The notes under the pieces: generated by a model
The model's database searches: none
Told to the model about the DNA's origin: nothing
Seen by the model: only the letters and a program-made list of their open reading frames with translations
Program-made: the position numbers and the translations under genes
Virus record (IMG/VR): IMGVR_UViG_3300021963_000251
Span: 1-41,385 of that record
DNA: 41,385 bases
Source: a virus
Direction: 5' to 3' (one strand)
Part shown: positions 7,062 to 13,186 of the stretch, in pieces
Layout of the letters: the number at the start of each line of letters is the position of its first letter
How positions within the stretch are numbered: the stretch's first letter is position 1

Positions 7062-7110
7062 ATACGTTCGCGTATCGACGGTGGGTTTACTGCAGGACTC
7101 CACATCCTGC
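7062..7110 (+). promoter_or_regulatory. Leader hairpins before the 64-aa membrane protein
   Basis: Small hairpin ATACG/CGTAT with loop TTCG (7062-7075), then GGGTTTACT, then GCAGGA/TCCTGC with loop CTCCACA (7092-7110). The second hairpin and its 5' linker resemble the 6298 hairpin (GGGTTACT, GCAGAC/GTCTGC), with compensating stem differences. CATCTCAACTCAC precedes the ATG at 7139. The first hairpin overlaps the 5' edge of the GIY-YIG gene. Confidence 0.55.
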
Positions 7111-7138
7111 TCAACATTCACCCAACATCTCAACTCAC

Positions 7139-7333
7139 ATGCAACGCATCTACTCCATGGGTAAGAACAAGTTCATCACCCTTGATTCTTACCATGCCTC
7201 ACGCGAGAATCTTGCTAGCAAGGTGCTCCAAGTTGTATTCGTCATCATCATTGCATCCGTCACTGGATCTGCAATGGTCGGTGTTGATCTCATCCAACTC
7301 CCTTCAACGAATAACAATGCACGGACTCGCTGA
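7139..7333 (+). CDS. Small membrane protein
   Basis: 64 aa from ATG 7139, the ATG directly after the CTCAACTCAC block. A polar N-terminus (MQRIYSMGKNKFITLDSYHA) precedes a hydrophobic helix at about 29-52 (VLQVVFVIIIASVTGSAMVG), ending in a short polar tail. Overlaps the next gene by 17 nt. Function unknown. Confidence 0.65.
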   Translation: MQRIYSMGKNKFITLDSYHASRENLASKVLQVVFVIIIASVTGSAMVGVDLIQLPSTNNNARTR

Positions 7334-7667
7334 ACACACCCAAGTTCTGGAAGCACGCATCAATTGTTTGATCGATAAGCTTCTGGAACACTACAACAAA
7401 CAGTACGGAGACTATGCCATCGAATTTGAAATAGTTCGGGGCACGAAGTACTACAAGATCATTCAACGTAATGTCACACGCAATGCGCTTGGCAATTACG
7501 AAAGCAGTGTCCATGCCTTTATCCATCGGCAATCAGGTGCCGTCTACAAACCAGCCACATGGAAGGCGCCAGCCAAACATGTGCGGTACAACTTGCTAGA
7601 CGATGTCTCGTATGAGACCTGCCTCCTGAAAGCCGATTGGGCTGGCACTTACTTGTACATGAGGTAA
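7317..7667 (+). CDS. Conserved phage hypothetical with YKPATWKAPAKHVR motif
   Basis: 116 aa from ATG 7317. The N-terminal half is helical (EARINCLIDKLLEHYNKQYG). The C-terminal half carries VHAFIHRQSGAVYKPATWKA followed by PAKHVRYNLLDD and a terminal DWAGTYLYMR. I recall this block (hydrophobic-D-x-x-x-G-x-h-YKPA-x-WKAPA) from many small cyanophage and marine phage proteins of unknown role. Likely a real conserved gene; function unknown. Confidence 0.75.
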   Translation: MHGLAEHTQVLEARINCLIDKLLEHYNKQYGDYAIEFEIVRGTKYYKIIQRNVTRNALGNYESSVHAFIHRQSGAVYKPATWKAPAKHVRYNLLDDVSYETCLLKADWAGTYLYMR

Positions 7668-7709
7668 CGACGCACTACCACTGGTGTCTTCACTGCCTGA
7701 ACCACTACG

Positions 7710-7739
7710 GCTGGTACTTGCATCCCTGTTTGTACCAGC
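7710..7739 (+). promoter_or_regulatory. Leader hairpin, 8-bp perfect stem
   Basis: GCTGGTAC/GTACCAGC with a 14-nt loop, 43 nt before the ATG at 7782. The spacer holds CACTGCACTCAAAGCAAC, a degenerate form of the CTCAACTCA block. Part of the series of hairpins before early genes. Confidence 0.55.
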
Positions 7740-7781
7740 TATTCTCCATCTGCATCCACTGCACTCAAAGCAACACGATCC

Positions 7782-8219
7782 ATGGAAGCGCTCAGCCAGC
7801 TCGACGTTCACAACCCTGATCACATCTCTGTTATCACACGAGATGGTAAGGTCACAATCTCCGTCATTAAAGACGGAACATCAGTGACCCTTGGGTTTCC
7901 AGTCAAGACAAGTGTCTTTGACCTAACCCCTCGGACCCCCCTGCAACAGCCAGCACCAAAGATAATGGCTGTTAAGGAGATCCAAGGAAAAGTTAAGGTC
8001 GAAGCTAAGACTCAACCGAAGGTTAGTCCTCCGGGTAACTGCAAGCTAACCAAGGAGAAAGTCCGTGACATCAAATGGATGTTATCCGATGACGGTGTGA
8101 TGAAAGCTTTCAGCTCCAAGCAACAAGCTTACGAAGCAATTGCAAGTAAGTTTGGCGTCAGTCATCACACCATCTCCAACATCCACAAAGGCCTGGCCTG
8201 GAGAGGCGTAAAGATCTAA
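7782..8219 (+). CDS. Probable DNA-binding protein with C-terminal helix-turn-helix
   Basis: 145 aa. Residues 1-45 are beta-rich (HISVITRDGKVTISVIKDGT), followed by a Pro/Lys-rich linker (TPLQQPAPKIMAVKEIQGKV). Residues about 88-145 read KLTKEKVRDIKWMLSD...AYEAIASKFGVSHHTISNIH...W. This is a helix-turn-helix of the kind found in resolvase-like and homing-endonuclease DNA-recognition modules (iAxkFgVSxxTIsxIxxGxxW). No nuclease motif is present, so a phage regulator is more likely than an endonuclease. Confidence 0.7.
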   Translation: MEALSQLDVHNPDHISVITRDGKVTISVIKDGTSVTLGFPVKTSVFDLTPRTPLQQPAPKIMAVKEIQGKVKVEAKTQPKVSPPGNCKLTKEKVRDIKWMLSDDGVMKAFSSKQQAYEAIASKFGVSHHTISNIHKGLAWRGVKI

Positions 8220-8254
8220 TCACCGCCGTTGGTACTTTTGTACTACGACTGGAC

Positions 8255-8279
8255 CTGAGTAAGTCCTTAAACTGCTCAG
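8255..8279 (+). promoter_or_regulatory. Leader hairpin of the TTAAAC-loop family (copy 1)
   Basis: 7-bp stem CTGAGTA/TGCTCAG with one T-G wobble and an 11-nt loop AGTCCTTAAAC. This matches the loop NGACGTTAAAC of four other leaders (10650, 19644, 20804, 24506) while the stem sequence is entirely different. The start codon (8300) is 20 nt downstream. Just upstream, TGGTACTTTTGTACTACG resembles a segment at 10574. Confidence 0.65.
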
Positions 8280-8299
8280 CTTTTTACCTACAGCTCACC

Positions 8300-8437
8300 A
8301 TGAATCAACTCGATCCCAACTTCAACGCAGACTTGCTTGATGCCATGGCTGACATGGCGTATCAGCAAGAACAAGCACTGCGTGAAGAATATGAACTCAA
8401 CCCACCTGAACTAGAAACCTACGATGACCAAACATGA
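8300..8437 (+). CDS. Very small acidic protein
   Basis: 45 aa, MNQLDPNFNADLLDAMADMA..., ending LETYDDQT. Strongly acidic and helical. The start is chosen by position after the 8255 hairpin and CAGCTCACC. Its last 14 nt overlap an ATG in another frame (8424). Function unknown. Confidence 0.55.
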   Translation: MNQLDPNFNADLLDAMADMAYQQEQALREEYELNPPELETYDDQT

Positions 8438-8843
8438 ACATGAAGATGACATCATCATTGTCATCATCACAATCATTTCAATTCTGATCACCACACTACT
8501 GGAGGCACTCCAATGTCTTACATCTCAGAACTCAAGAAGTTCTATCCCAAGTCCTACAAATTGCGCTACGCAATCCAAGCCTACAAAGTCCACAAGGACT
8601 TCGAACACGAAGACCCAACGGTCATCACCATCCACGAAACGACGCTCTGCTACGGCGGTCCAGAGGAAGGAGGATGGTGGTACCATGCAGGACTCCCAGT
8701 CCTCAGCCACTGCATCTTCTCCAAGAAGCAAGCGATCAAAACCTACGTCGAGTACTTCGAAGAATACGAGATCGAAGGTCAGCCCTCTCTTGGAGATACA
8801 ACGACTCGATCCAACATCGAACTCAGCTTTGCCAACGCACTAG
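8424..8843 (+). CDS. Possible overlapping membrane-protein ORF
   Basis: Reading frame of 139 codons that overlaps the end of the 45-aa gene and most of the 8513-8881 gene in a different frame. Residues 9-29 are a clear hydrophobic helix (DDIIIVIITIISILITTLLE), preceded by MTKHEHE. The rest is Ser/Thr/Lys-rich, as expected from an out-of-frame reading of the 8513 gene. Either a short membrane protein whose frame happens to stay open, or genuine overprinting. Low confidence. Confidence 0.3.
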   Translation: MTKHEHEDDIIIVIITIISILITTLLEALQCLTSQNSRSSIPSPTNCATQSKPTKSTRTSNTKTQRSSPSTKRRSATAVQRKEDGGTMQDSQSSATASSPRSKRSKPTSSTSKNTRSKVSPLLEIQRLDPTSNSALPTH

Positions 8844-8881
8844 CCAAGGCATACCCTGAGTCACGTCCGTACTATTGCTAA
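8513..8881 (+). CDS. Hypothetical protein
   Basis: 122 aa, ATG 8513 with a good Shine-Dalgarno GGAGG about 9 nt upstream, which is unusual for this region. Contains KKFYPKSYKLRYAIQAYKVH, an acidic/Trp-rich centre (YGGPEEGGWWYHAGLPVLSH) and a helical C-terminal part (SFANALAKAYPESRPYYC). No family recognised. Precedes the winged-helix-like gene by 3 nt. Confidence 0.75.
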   Translation: MSYISELKKFYPKSYKLRYAIQAYKVHKDFEHEDPTVITIHETTLCYGGPEEGGWWYHAGLPVLSHCIFSKKQAIKTYVEYFEEYEIEGQPSLGDTTTRSNIELSFANALAKAYPESRPYYC

Positions 8882-8884
8882 GTC

Positions 8885-9127
8885 ATGTCCATTGCAACAC
8901 TGCCTGGTCTCACCATCAATCAACGCAATCTCTATACGTATTTCTTGGGACACAAGAAGAAACATGGCAACACACCATGTTTTGTTCCAAGATGTACAAC
9001 GCAAGTCTCAAGGCTTGATCAATATCTTCAGGCATTGGTCAAGCTGGAGCAATACGGTTTAATACGCGTTGATCGAACCAGTGAGAACTACACAGGCTGG
9101 ATCATGACGGAACCTAAATCTAAATGA
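8885..9127 (+). CDS. Small winged-helix-like protein
   Basis: 80 aa. The pattern INQRNLYTYFLGHKKKHGNT, LDQYLQALVKLEQYGLIRVD and a beta-wing TSENYTGWIM fits a compact winged helix-turn-helix (helix-helix-recognition helix-hairpin), a common form of phage transcription regulator. Assignment by pattern only. It starts 3 nt after the previous stop. A long hairpin follows its stop. Confidence 0.6.
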   Translation: MSIATLPGLTINQRNLYTYFLGHKKKHGNTPCFVPRCTTQVSRLDQYLQALVKLEQYGLIRVDRTSENYTGWIMTEPKSK

Positions 9128-9151
9128 CGTAAGTATTTATACTTAATATTG

Positions 9152-9173
9152 TTCGCTATTCGCAAATAGCGAA
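9152..9173 (+). promoter_or_regulatory. Strong hairpin after winged-helix gene
   Basis: Perfect 9-bp stem TTCGCTATT/AATAGCGAA with loop CGCA, extendable by wobble and A-T pairs. An AAGTAT-TT-ATACTT palindrome lies just upstream (9131-9144). No T-tract follows, so it is not a standard terminator. As DNA it is also a good inverted-repeat operator candidate next to a putative winged-helix regulator gene. Confidence 0.55.
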
Positions 9174-9204
9174 TACAAGCCAATACTTCAGTCATAGCCT
9201 CAAT

Positions 9205-9245
9205 CCTGGGCATCACCGACGCCAACTAGGTGTATAAGTCCCAGG
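9205..9245 (+). promoter_or_regulatory. Leader hairpin with GGGCATC/TATAAG internal loop (copy 1)
   Basis: Outer stem CCTGGG/CCCAGG, conserved internal segments CAT on the 5' side and TATAAGT on the 3' side, inner stem CACC/GGTG, and an 11-nt apical loop GACGCCAACTA. It shares the outer stem and internal loop with the hairpin at 10062. 24 nt before the ATG at 9270. Confidence 0.6.
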
Positions 9246-9269
9246 CATTCACTCACATCAAACCAACTC

Positions 9270-9530
9270 ATGACCTACAAGAACGAATACGCCTGCGTCC
9301 AAGAAGCTTTGACTCTGCTGAAAGCAATCAGCGAACGCGAGTCGAAGCGTCACGAAATGGACCAGCACCTCACTCCAAGCATGCTCAGCCTGCTCGAAGA
9401 CGAGATCATCCCACTGATCGAGAACGAGCTGGATGTGGACTATGCACCAGACGAGGTAGGCGAACCGCCTATCACGATGGCTGAGATCCACAACGCAGCT
9501 TGGAAAGAACATCAAGCTATGCACAGCTGA
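9270..9530 (+). CDS. Helical hypothetical protein
   Basis: 86 aa: MTYKNEYACVQEALTLLKAI..., helical and acidic (LLEDEIIPLIENELDVDYAP), ending AAWKEHQAMHS. No Shine-Dalgarno site; CATTCACTCACATCAAACCAAC sits between the hairpin and the ATG. Function unknown. Confidence 0.65.
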   Translation: MTYKNEYACVQEALTLLKAISERESKRHEMDQHLTPSMLSLLEDEIIPLIENELDVDYAPDEVGEPPITMAEIHNAAWKEHQAMHS

Positions 9531-9546
9531 TACCCCGAACCCCGGA

Positions 9547-9626
9547 GGGGGAGTACCAGGAGTTCTTCTAATTCTATTAGATAAACTTATGTGTTACTCC
9601 CCGTCCATGCCTTGACAACCCTGGTA
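9547..9626 (+). promoter_or_regulatory. Candidate pseudoknotted leader
   Basis: Three pairings: GGGGAGTA (9548-9555) with TACTCCCC (9595-9602); TACCAGG (9554-9560) with CCTGGTA (9620-9626); and between them a local hairpin TCTAAT/ATTAGA (9567-9581). The first two interleave as in an H-type pseudoknot and share two bases, so they could also be alternative folds. The element lies 29 nt before the ATG at 9656. Confidence 0.5.
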
Positions 9627-9655
9627 GACTCAACACACTTACTCAACTCATCCCA

Positions 9656-9862
9656 ATGACTAACAACACTCCTCGCATACCAGACTCCCTGGATATGCAA
9701 AGACTACAAGCCATGCAGCTCGTAGCCAAGATGAAAGAATCTGCAGAGAAACATGGTATTGGTTTCATCGGGGGCTTTATTGCCCCCAATGGAGAAAAGT
9801 TTGTTATGTCCAATATGAACGAAGAAGATTCCCAAGCATTGCTGCCGGAAGATCTCAAATGA
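9656..9862 (+). CDS. Small hypothetical protein
   Basis: 68 aa. N-terminal helix (LDMQRLQAMQLVAKMKESAE), Gly-rich turn (GIGFIGGFIAPNGEKFVMSN) and acidic end. The ATG is preceded by ACTTACTCAACTCATCCCA, a full version of the recurrent start-proximal block. The stop overlaps the next ATG (ATGA). Function unknown. Confidence 0.65.
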   Translation: MTNNTPRIPDSLDMQRLQAMQLVAKMKESAEKHGIGFIGGFIAPNGEKFVMSNMNEEDSQALLPEDLK

Positions 9863-10056
9863 CTAAACGTTCACTCATCAGTTTTGATCGCACCATCCAT
9901 GGTGTGAACATCACTGAACATGGAATTAAATCTGTGACCAAAGCGATTAAGCTTGGTCCCTTTCAACTCACACTCAACGCTAATCTCAATGGTGTCAAAG
10001 GATCCGTCAGTGTTCCTGGCACAGGAGTTAGCATTCCAAACATTAAATTAATCTAA
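9859..10056 (+). CDS. Small beta-rich protein, DUF4236-like pattern
   Basis: 65 aa. Residues 30-62 read LGPFQLTLNANLNGVKGSVS followed by VPGTGVSIPNIK. The alternation with G-P-x-h-x-h-N and a closing PGTG(V/L)S is reminiscent of the DUF4236 fold, seen from memory only. ATGA-coupled to the gene before. Confidence 0.55.
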   Translation: MTKRSLISFDRTIHGVNITEHGIKSVTKAIKLGPFQLTLNANLNGVKGSVSVPGTGVSIPNIKLI

Positions 10057-10061
10057 AGATA

Positions 10062-10090
10062 CTGGGCATCCGTAAGGTATAAGCCCCAGG
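10062..10090 (+). promoter_or_regulatory. Leader hairpin with GGGCATC/TATAAG internal loop (copy 2)
   Basis: CTGGG/CCCAG outer stem, 5' CATCC and 3' GGTATAAG segments as at 9205, but with a minimal GTAA apex instead of an 11-nt loop. ACTTACTCAACTCAAATC then leads to the ATG at 10116. Confidence 0.55.
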
Positions 10091-10115
10091 TCTGTTCACT
10101 TACTCAACTCAAATC

Positions 10116-10298
10116 ATGTCTGCTTACATCGACCAGCTCACTTTGTTTGATCGAATCAATCTTGCTGCCTGCGCACAGCGCAGAGCATCAGCAAATGTGT
10201 TGGATTCAACACGATTTGAAGGCGAGTTTAGTACAGCATTTCTGTGGACTAAGTACCGCCTGACCAAGACCCCTCACTATTCCTACATCGAAGACTGA
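10116..10298 (+). CDS. Small hypothetical protein
   Basis: 60 aa, MSAYIDQLTLFDRINLAACA..., ending TKTPHYSYIED. The ATG directly follows the CTCAACTCA block. The stop TGA shares its A with the next ATG (TGATG), so the two are coupled. Function unknown. Confidence 0.6.
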   Translation: MSAYIDQLTLFDRINLAACAQRRASANVLDSTRFEGEFSTAFLWTKYRLTKTPHYSYIED

Positions 10299-10549
10299 TG
10301 AACGTCCTTGCAATCGAACACACCTCATTCACTGACACTCATGTCACAGTTACAGCAGTTGTTGACGAAATGCGCTTGCTCTATCGGGCGACTGCTCTCG
10401 ACCCTGAAGAGTGGGCTCCTGCATTGTGCACAGCAACTGTTGAACTGGATCCAGAGGAACCAATTCCTCTTGATGAAGATGGCTTCTGTGCCTATCTTGA
10501 TCACATCGATCCTCAATGGCAACTCGTTGACACCTCTGACTACGAATGA
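10298..10549 (+). CDS. Small acidic hypothetical protein
   Basis: 83 aa, beta-rich start (MNVLAIEHTSFTDTHVTVTA), acidic overall (LDPEEPIPLDEDGFCAYLDH). Overlaps its neighbours by 1 nt (5') and 4 nt (3'). Function unknown. Confidence 0.65.
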   Translation: MNVLAIEHTSFTDTHVTVTAVVDEMRLLYRATALDPEEWAPALCTATVELDPEEPIPLDEDGFCAYLDHIDPQWQLVDTSDYE

Positions 10550-10638
10550 TTGGCTTCTCAATTGAATTCAAACGCTGGTACTTTGTACTGCGTGGTCCCA
10601 GGGGTAGGGTCTACCTAGCCACGGGCTTCATGAAGTAA
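10546..10638 (+). CDS. Micro-protein (30 aa) coupled by ATGA
   Basis: MIGFSIEFKRWYFVLRGPRG plus RVYLATGFMK. It starts within the stop of the previous gene (ATGA) and ends 11 nt before the next leader hairpin, so it fills the gap exactly. Basic/aromatic composition. Part of its DNA (TGGTACTTTGTACTGCG) resembles a non-coding stretch at 8230. Confidence 0.5.
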   Translation: MIGFSIEFKRWYFVLRGPRGRVYLATGFMK

Positions 10639-10649
10639 TCATTCCGTCC

Positions 10650-10672
10650 TGGACATGACGTTAAACTGTCCA
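10650..10672 (+). promoter_or_regulatory. Leader hairpin of the TTAAAC-loop family (copy 2)
   Basis: TGGACA/TGTCCA, 6-bp stem, 11-nt loop TGACGTTAAAC, preceded by CGTCC. The PcfJ-like gene's ATG (10695) follows TATTCAACTCA with no gap. Stem differs from the 19644 and 24506 copies by paired changes. Confidence 0.7.
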
Positions 10673-10694
10673 TTCCTTTTACCTATTCAACTCA

Positions 10695-12419
10695 ATGCAA
10701 TTCCAACTTCCCTCTAACCTACAAACCGAACTGCTTGCCTATGACCCAACACTTAAGGTGTTGGCTAAGCAAGCTAAGACCACACCGACTAAGAAAGCTA
10801 AATACCCACTAGGTAACATCCCCCATCTGATTCCACACAACGTCGTGCGTGAATCCGATCAACAAGCTGCGATTGATCACATCAATCAACAGTCAGCACC
10901 AGATCGCTATCGGGTATTTACCACGCCTGTGGACGTAGCAACCCCACAGGCCAGACTTAAAGTTATTGCCATCCTGTATCACTACGAACAGGTTTGGTAT
11001 GCAGCATGGCTGCCTCCCAAGAAGCAAGCTGATGAATATGTGTATGGTCATGCATATGCATTCAAGAACACATCAGCTGCTGCCAAGACTGCACCGCATC
11101 ATATCTGGAATAGCAAAGATAAATGTATTGAACATCCAGGTACTCGTGGTGTTCAGACATTTACTTATGCCATGAATATTGTCAAAGACGATATCACTGA
11201 TAAGAATGACAGTGGTTGGCGTGCTTATCAGTGGCAAGCTTTTAATATCCACTGCCAGAAAGGACGTGCAATTCTTGAGCAATGTATACGTTCATTTGAA
11301 GCAAGCCTGAGGGAAGACCTGCCTCACTGGTCTGACTCTCGTGGATTGTTTGAACGTATCCGTTGCAAGAATGTATTTGATGCAGCAGAAATTCCGTCAA
11401 TGATGTCTAAGTATCTTGACGAAGAACAAGGCTTGACTGTTGATAACTTACTTAATGCTGCGCGTAAATTCAATGAGCAGAATATAAATACATCAGCTAC
11501 TTACTGCGCACTAATTACTATTGAACATATTATCTCTAAGCCTGCAATCAAGAAGCTGCTTCAAGTATCTCTTGATCAATGCACAAGTCATTACAACGAT
11601 CCCAATAACACTGAGCGTAGACCAATCAGACAAGCTTGGAATACTTTTATTCAAGTCATTAACTCCATCGATTGGATTAATAACATCTGGCCTGATTGTC
11701 CACTTGATTACTATCAGACTTATTACACAGAACTTTGTTGCATCAAATTAAGTTACATCCGTACACGTAGCTTTGATACCAACTCATCTCAATTTGTTGA
11801 ATGGTTGCGTGAACACATGCCAGTTGCATCGTTGTTCACAATGCTGCGTAAATATCTTGAGCAACAAGATGGACGCTGGATTGACTCTGATGTCGGCTAT
11901 TCACGTGCTTCATTCCATGAACTGAATGATACATTCTCTATGGCAATCCGTATCCTTGTTAGTGGCAAGGAACTTGCACCACCCAAGCGTTGGCGCATTG
12001 CTGAGTTCCATGACTATGTACAAGCAGAGTCTTGGAAGATCCAGAATCCCAACGAAACCTTGCGTCAGGATCTATTCCCTGAACCGATTAAGGTCACACG
12101 CAATGACAAGACCTGGTCATTCTTTCAGCCTATTGACACACACCAGCTAGCCATGTGGGGCCAGGCCGTACGCAACTGCGTCGGCTCTGCATCACACTAT
12201 GCTGAGGACATCAAGAAGCGTAAACACTTTGTTGTGCTATGCATGATTGATGGCAAGCCTACATTCACCATCCAGCTGGTGGTTGACATGGGCGTCATGT
12301 CTGTCAAGCAAATTGCTGGTGTTGCGAACCAGCGATTGACTGAGGACGAACGTGAAGCTTACACAGAAGCTTTCCGTGAGGTCTTGCAACTTCGGGAGAA
12401 GCAGCTACAATCTGCCTGA
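10695..12419 (+). CDS. PcfJ-like protein
   Basis: 574 aa. The C-terminal third carries the PcfJ-type signature: PPKRWRIAEFHDYVQAESWK (about 430-450), WGQAVRNCVGSASHYAEDIK (about 494-513), FVVLCMIDGKPTFTIQLVVD and KQIAGVANQRLTEDEREAY. This is the conserved N-C-V-G-S, fTIel and Q-x-x-G-x-x-N pattern of the family named after enterococcal PcfJ, whose biochemical role is unknown. The N-terminal 430 residues are helical with a basic KTTPTKKAKYP segment. It is the largest early gene, preceded by its own hairpin leader. Phages often carry PcfJ homologues near replication genes. Confidence 0.75.
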   Translation: MQFQLPSNLQTELLAYDPTLKVLAKQAKTTPTKKAKYPLGNIPHLIPHNVVRESDQQAAIDHINQQSAPDRYRVFTTPVDVATPQARLKVIAILYHYEQVWYAAWLPPKKQADEYVYGHAYAFKNTSAAAKTAPHHIWNSKDKCIEHPGTRGVQTFTYAMNIVKDDITDKNDSGWRAYQWQAFNIHCQKGRAILEQCIRSFEASLREDLPHWSDSRGLFERIRCKNVFDAAEIPSMMSKYLDEEQGLTVDNLLNAARKFNEQNINTSATYCALITIEHIISKPAIKKLLQVSLDQCTSHYNDPNNTERRPIRQAWNTFIQVINSIDWINNIWPDCPLDYYQTYYTELCCIKLSYIRTRSFDTNSSQFVEWLREHMPVASLFTMLRKYLEQQDGRWIDSDVGYSRASFHELNDTFSMAIRILVSGKELAPPKRWRIAEFHDYVQAESWKIQNPNETLRQDLFPEPIKVTRNDKTWSFFQPIDTHQLAMWGQAVRNCVGSASHYAEDIKKRKHFVVLCMIDGKPTFTIQLVVDMGVMSVKQIAGVANQRLTEDEREAYTEAFREVLQLREKQLQSA

Positions 12420-12432
12420 GCCCGCACGGTTT

Positions 12433-12462
12433 ACCAGCCTTAGCCTCGATACTAGGGCTGGT
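12433..12462 (+). promoter_or_regulatory. Leader hairpin, 11-bp stem
   Basis: ACCAGCCTTAG/CTAGGGCTGGT, 11 pairs including one T-G wobble, loop CCTCGATA. Only 7 nt separate it from the ATG at 12470, so the ribosome footprint must include it. No T-tract. Confidence 0.65.
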
Positions 12463-12469
12463 TTCAATC

Positions 12470-12685
12470 ATGACCGACTACACCGATGAACAACTACTTG
12501 CCATGGCTATGGCCAACATTGGCGAGTACATCACAGACAACTCACCGCACTACGTATTAGTTGATGATCCTCGCAATGAGGATGACTACGACACATGGGA
12601 CTATGGCACTGAGCCATTGCCTCATGACCACACTTGGCACTCAACATCCATTGATGTAGAGGTAAGTCCAAGTCAGCCCGAGTAG
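12470..12685 (+). CDS. Small acidic protein whose stop lies inside a tRNA gene
   Basis: 71 aa, MTDYTDEQLLAMAMANIGEY..., very acidic (DDPRNEDDYDTWDYGTEPLP), ending SPSQPE. The TAG stop (12683-12685) uses bases 8-10 of the downstream tRNA-Leu, so the gene and the tRNA overlap by 10 nt. The overlap implies that tRNA maturation removes the end of the mRNA. Function unknown. Confidence 0.65.
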   Translation: MTDYTDEQLLAMAMANIGEYITDNSPHYVLVDDPRNEDDYDTWDYGTEPLPHDHTWHSTSIDVEVSPSQPE

Positions 12686-12751
12686 CCCAGCGGAAGAGGC
12701 AAGCGACTTAAAATCGCTCAAGCGTGAGTTCGAATCTCACCTCGGGTACCA
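12676..12751 (+). tRNA. tRNA-Leu (anticodon TAA), CCA encoded
   Basis: 76 nt. Acceptor GCCCGAG/CTCGGGT (one G-T pair), D-arm GCC/GGC, anticodon stem AGCGA/TCGCT with loop CTTAAAA (anticodon TAA), five-base variable loop CAAGC, T-arm GTGAG-TTCGAAT-CTCAC, then A and CCA. The short class I variable loop is atypical for leucine tRNAs, which normally have a long variable arm. It is plausible that the tRNA is charged by the host LeuRS regardless, or that its identity is altered. Confidence 0.9.
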
Positions 12752-12772
12752 ACCACTCACTCAATTCAAGTC

Positions 12773-13138
12773 ATGCAAATCTTTGCTGCTTTCAAACATC
12801 TCATCCCTGAGTTCCATGCATTCAGCGATGACGACAATCGTTACAACCTTGGTGCTACATGGACAGACCCCAATGGTTTACGTGACTACCACAACCTAGA
12901 GCTGCGGTACGTCTACAACTCTGAGAAGCTTGCGATCCAGCAGGGGCAGCCACAACCGGATGGCTCCTGGCGCTACGTCGAACCTTGCGGGCGTGTTCAC
13001 ATCATGAGTGCTGAGCGTGCCAAGGCATTCATGGAACAGACCCAAGCCCATGCCACCATCATGTGCGGCATGTTGGATCGTATCAAAGACTCTGGTCTGA
13101 TGGATCAGTTGGTAGACACATCAGCCCAGGCAGCCTAA
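12773..13138 (+). CDS. Hypothetical protein
   Basis: 121 aa, MQIFAAFKHLIPEFHAFSDD..., central beta part (RDYHNLELRYVYNSEKLAIQ, DGSWRYVEPCGRVHIMSAER) and C-terminal helix (THATIMCGMLDRIKDSG-like). The ATG lies 21 nt after the tRNA CCA with CACTCACTCAATTCAAGTC before it. No family recognised. Confidence 0.7.
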   Translation: MQIFAAFKHLIPEFHAFSDDDNRYNLGATWTDPNGLRDYHNLELRYVYNSEKLAIQQGQPQPDGSWRYVEPCGRVHIMSAERAKAFMEQTQAHATIMCGMLDRIKDSGLMDQLVDTSAQAA

Positions 13139-13156
13139 ACTTCATGCGGAATGTTT

Positions 13157-13182
13157 GGCCCCTGCACATGCGGGGGTCTTTT
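13157..13182 (+). terminator. Terminator-like hairpin in leader of 13187 gene
   Basis: Nine-pair stem GGCCCCTGC/GCGGGGGTC with loop ACAT, followed by TTTTC. It begins 18 nt after the stop at 13138 and the T-tract ends 5 nt before the ATG at 13187. It should end or attenuate transcription, and it also acts as the start-proximal hairpin of the next gene. Confidence 0.65.
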
Positions 13183-13186
13183 CTTC

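Noticed and set aside
10695-12419. Shadow frames (69-76 codons) inside the PcfJ-like gene
   Set aside because: Short, no leaders, compositions typical of alternative frames.
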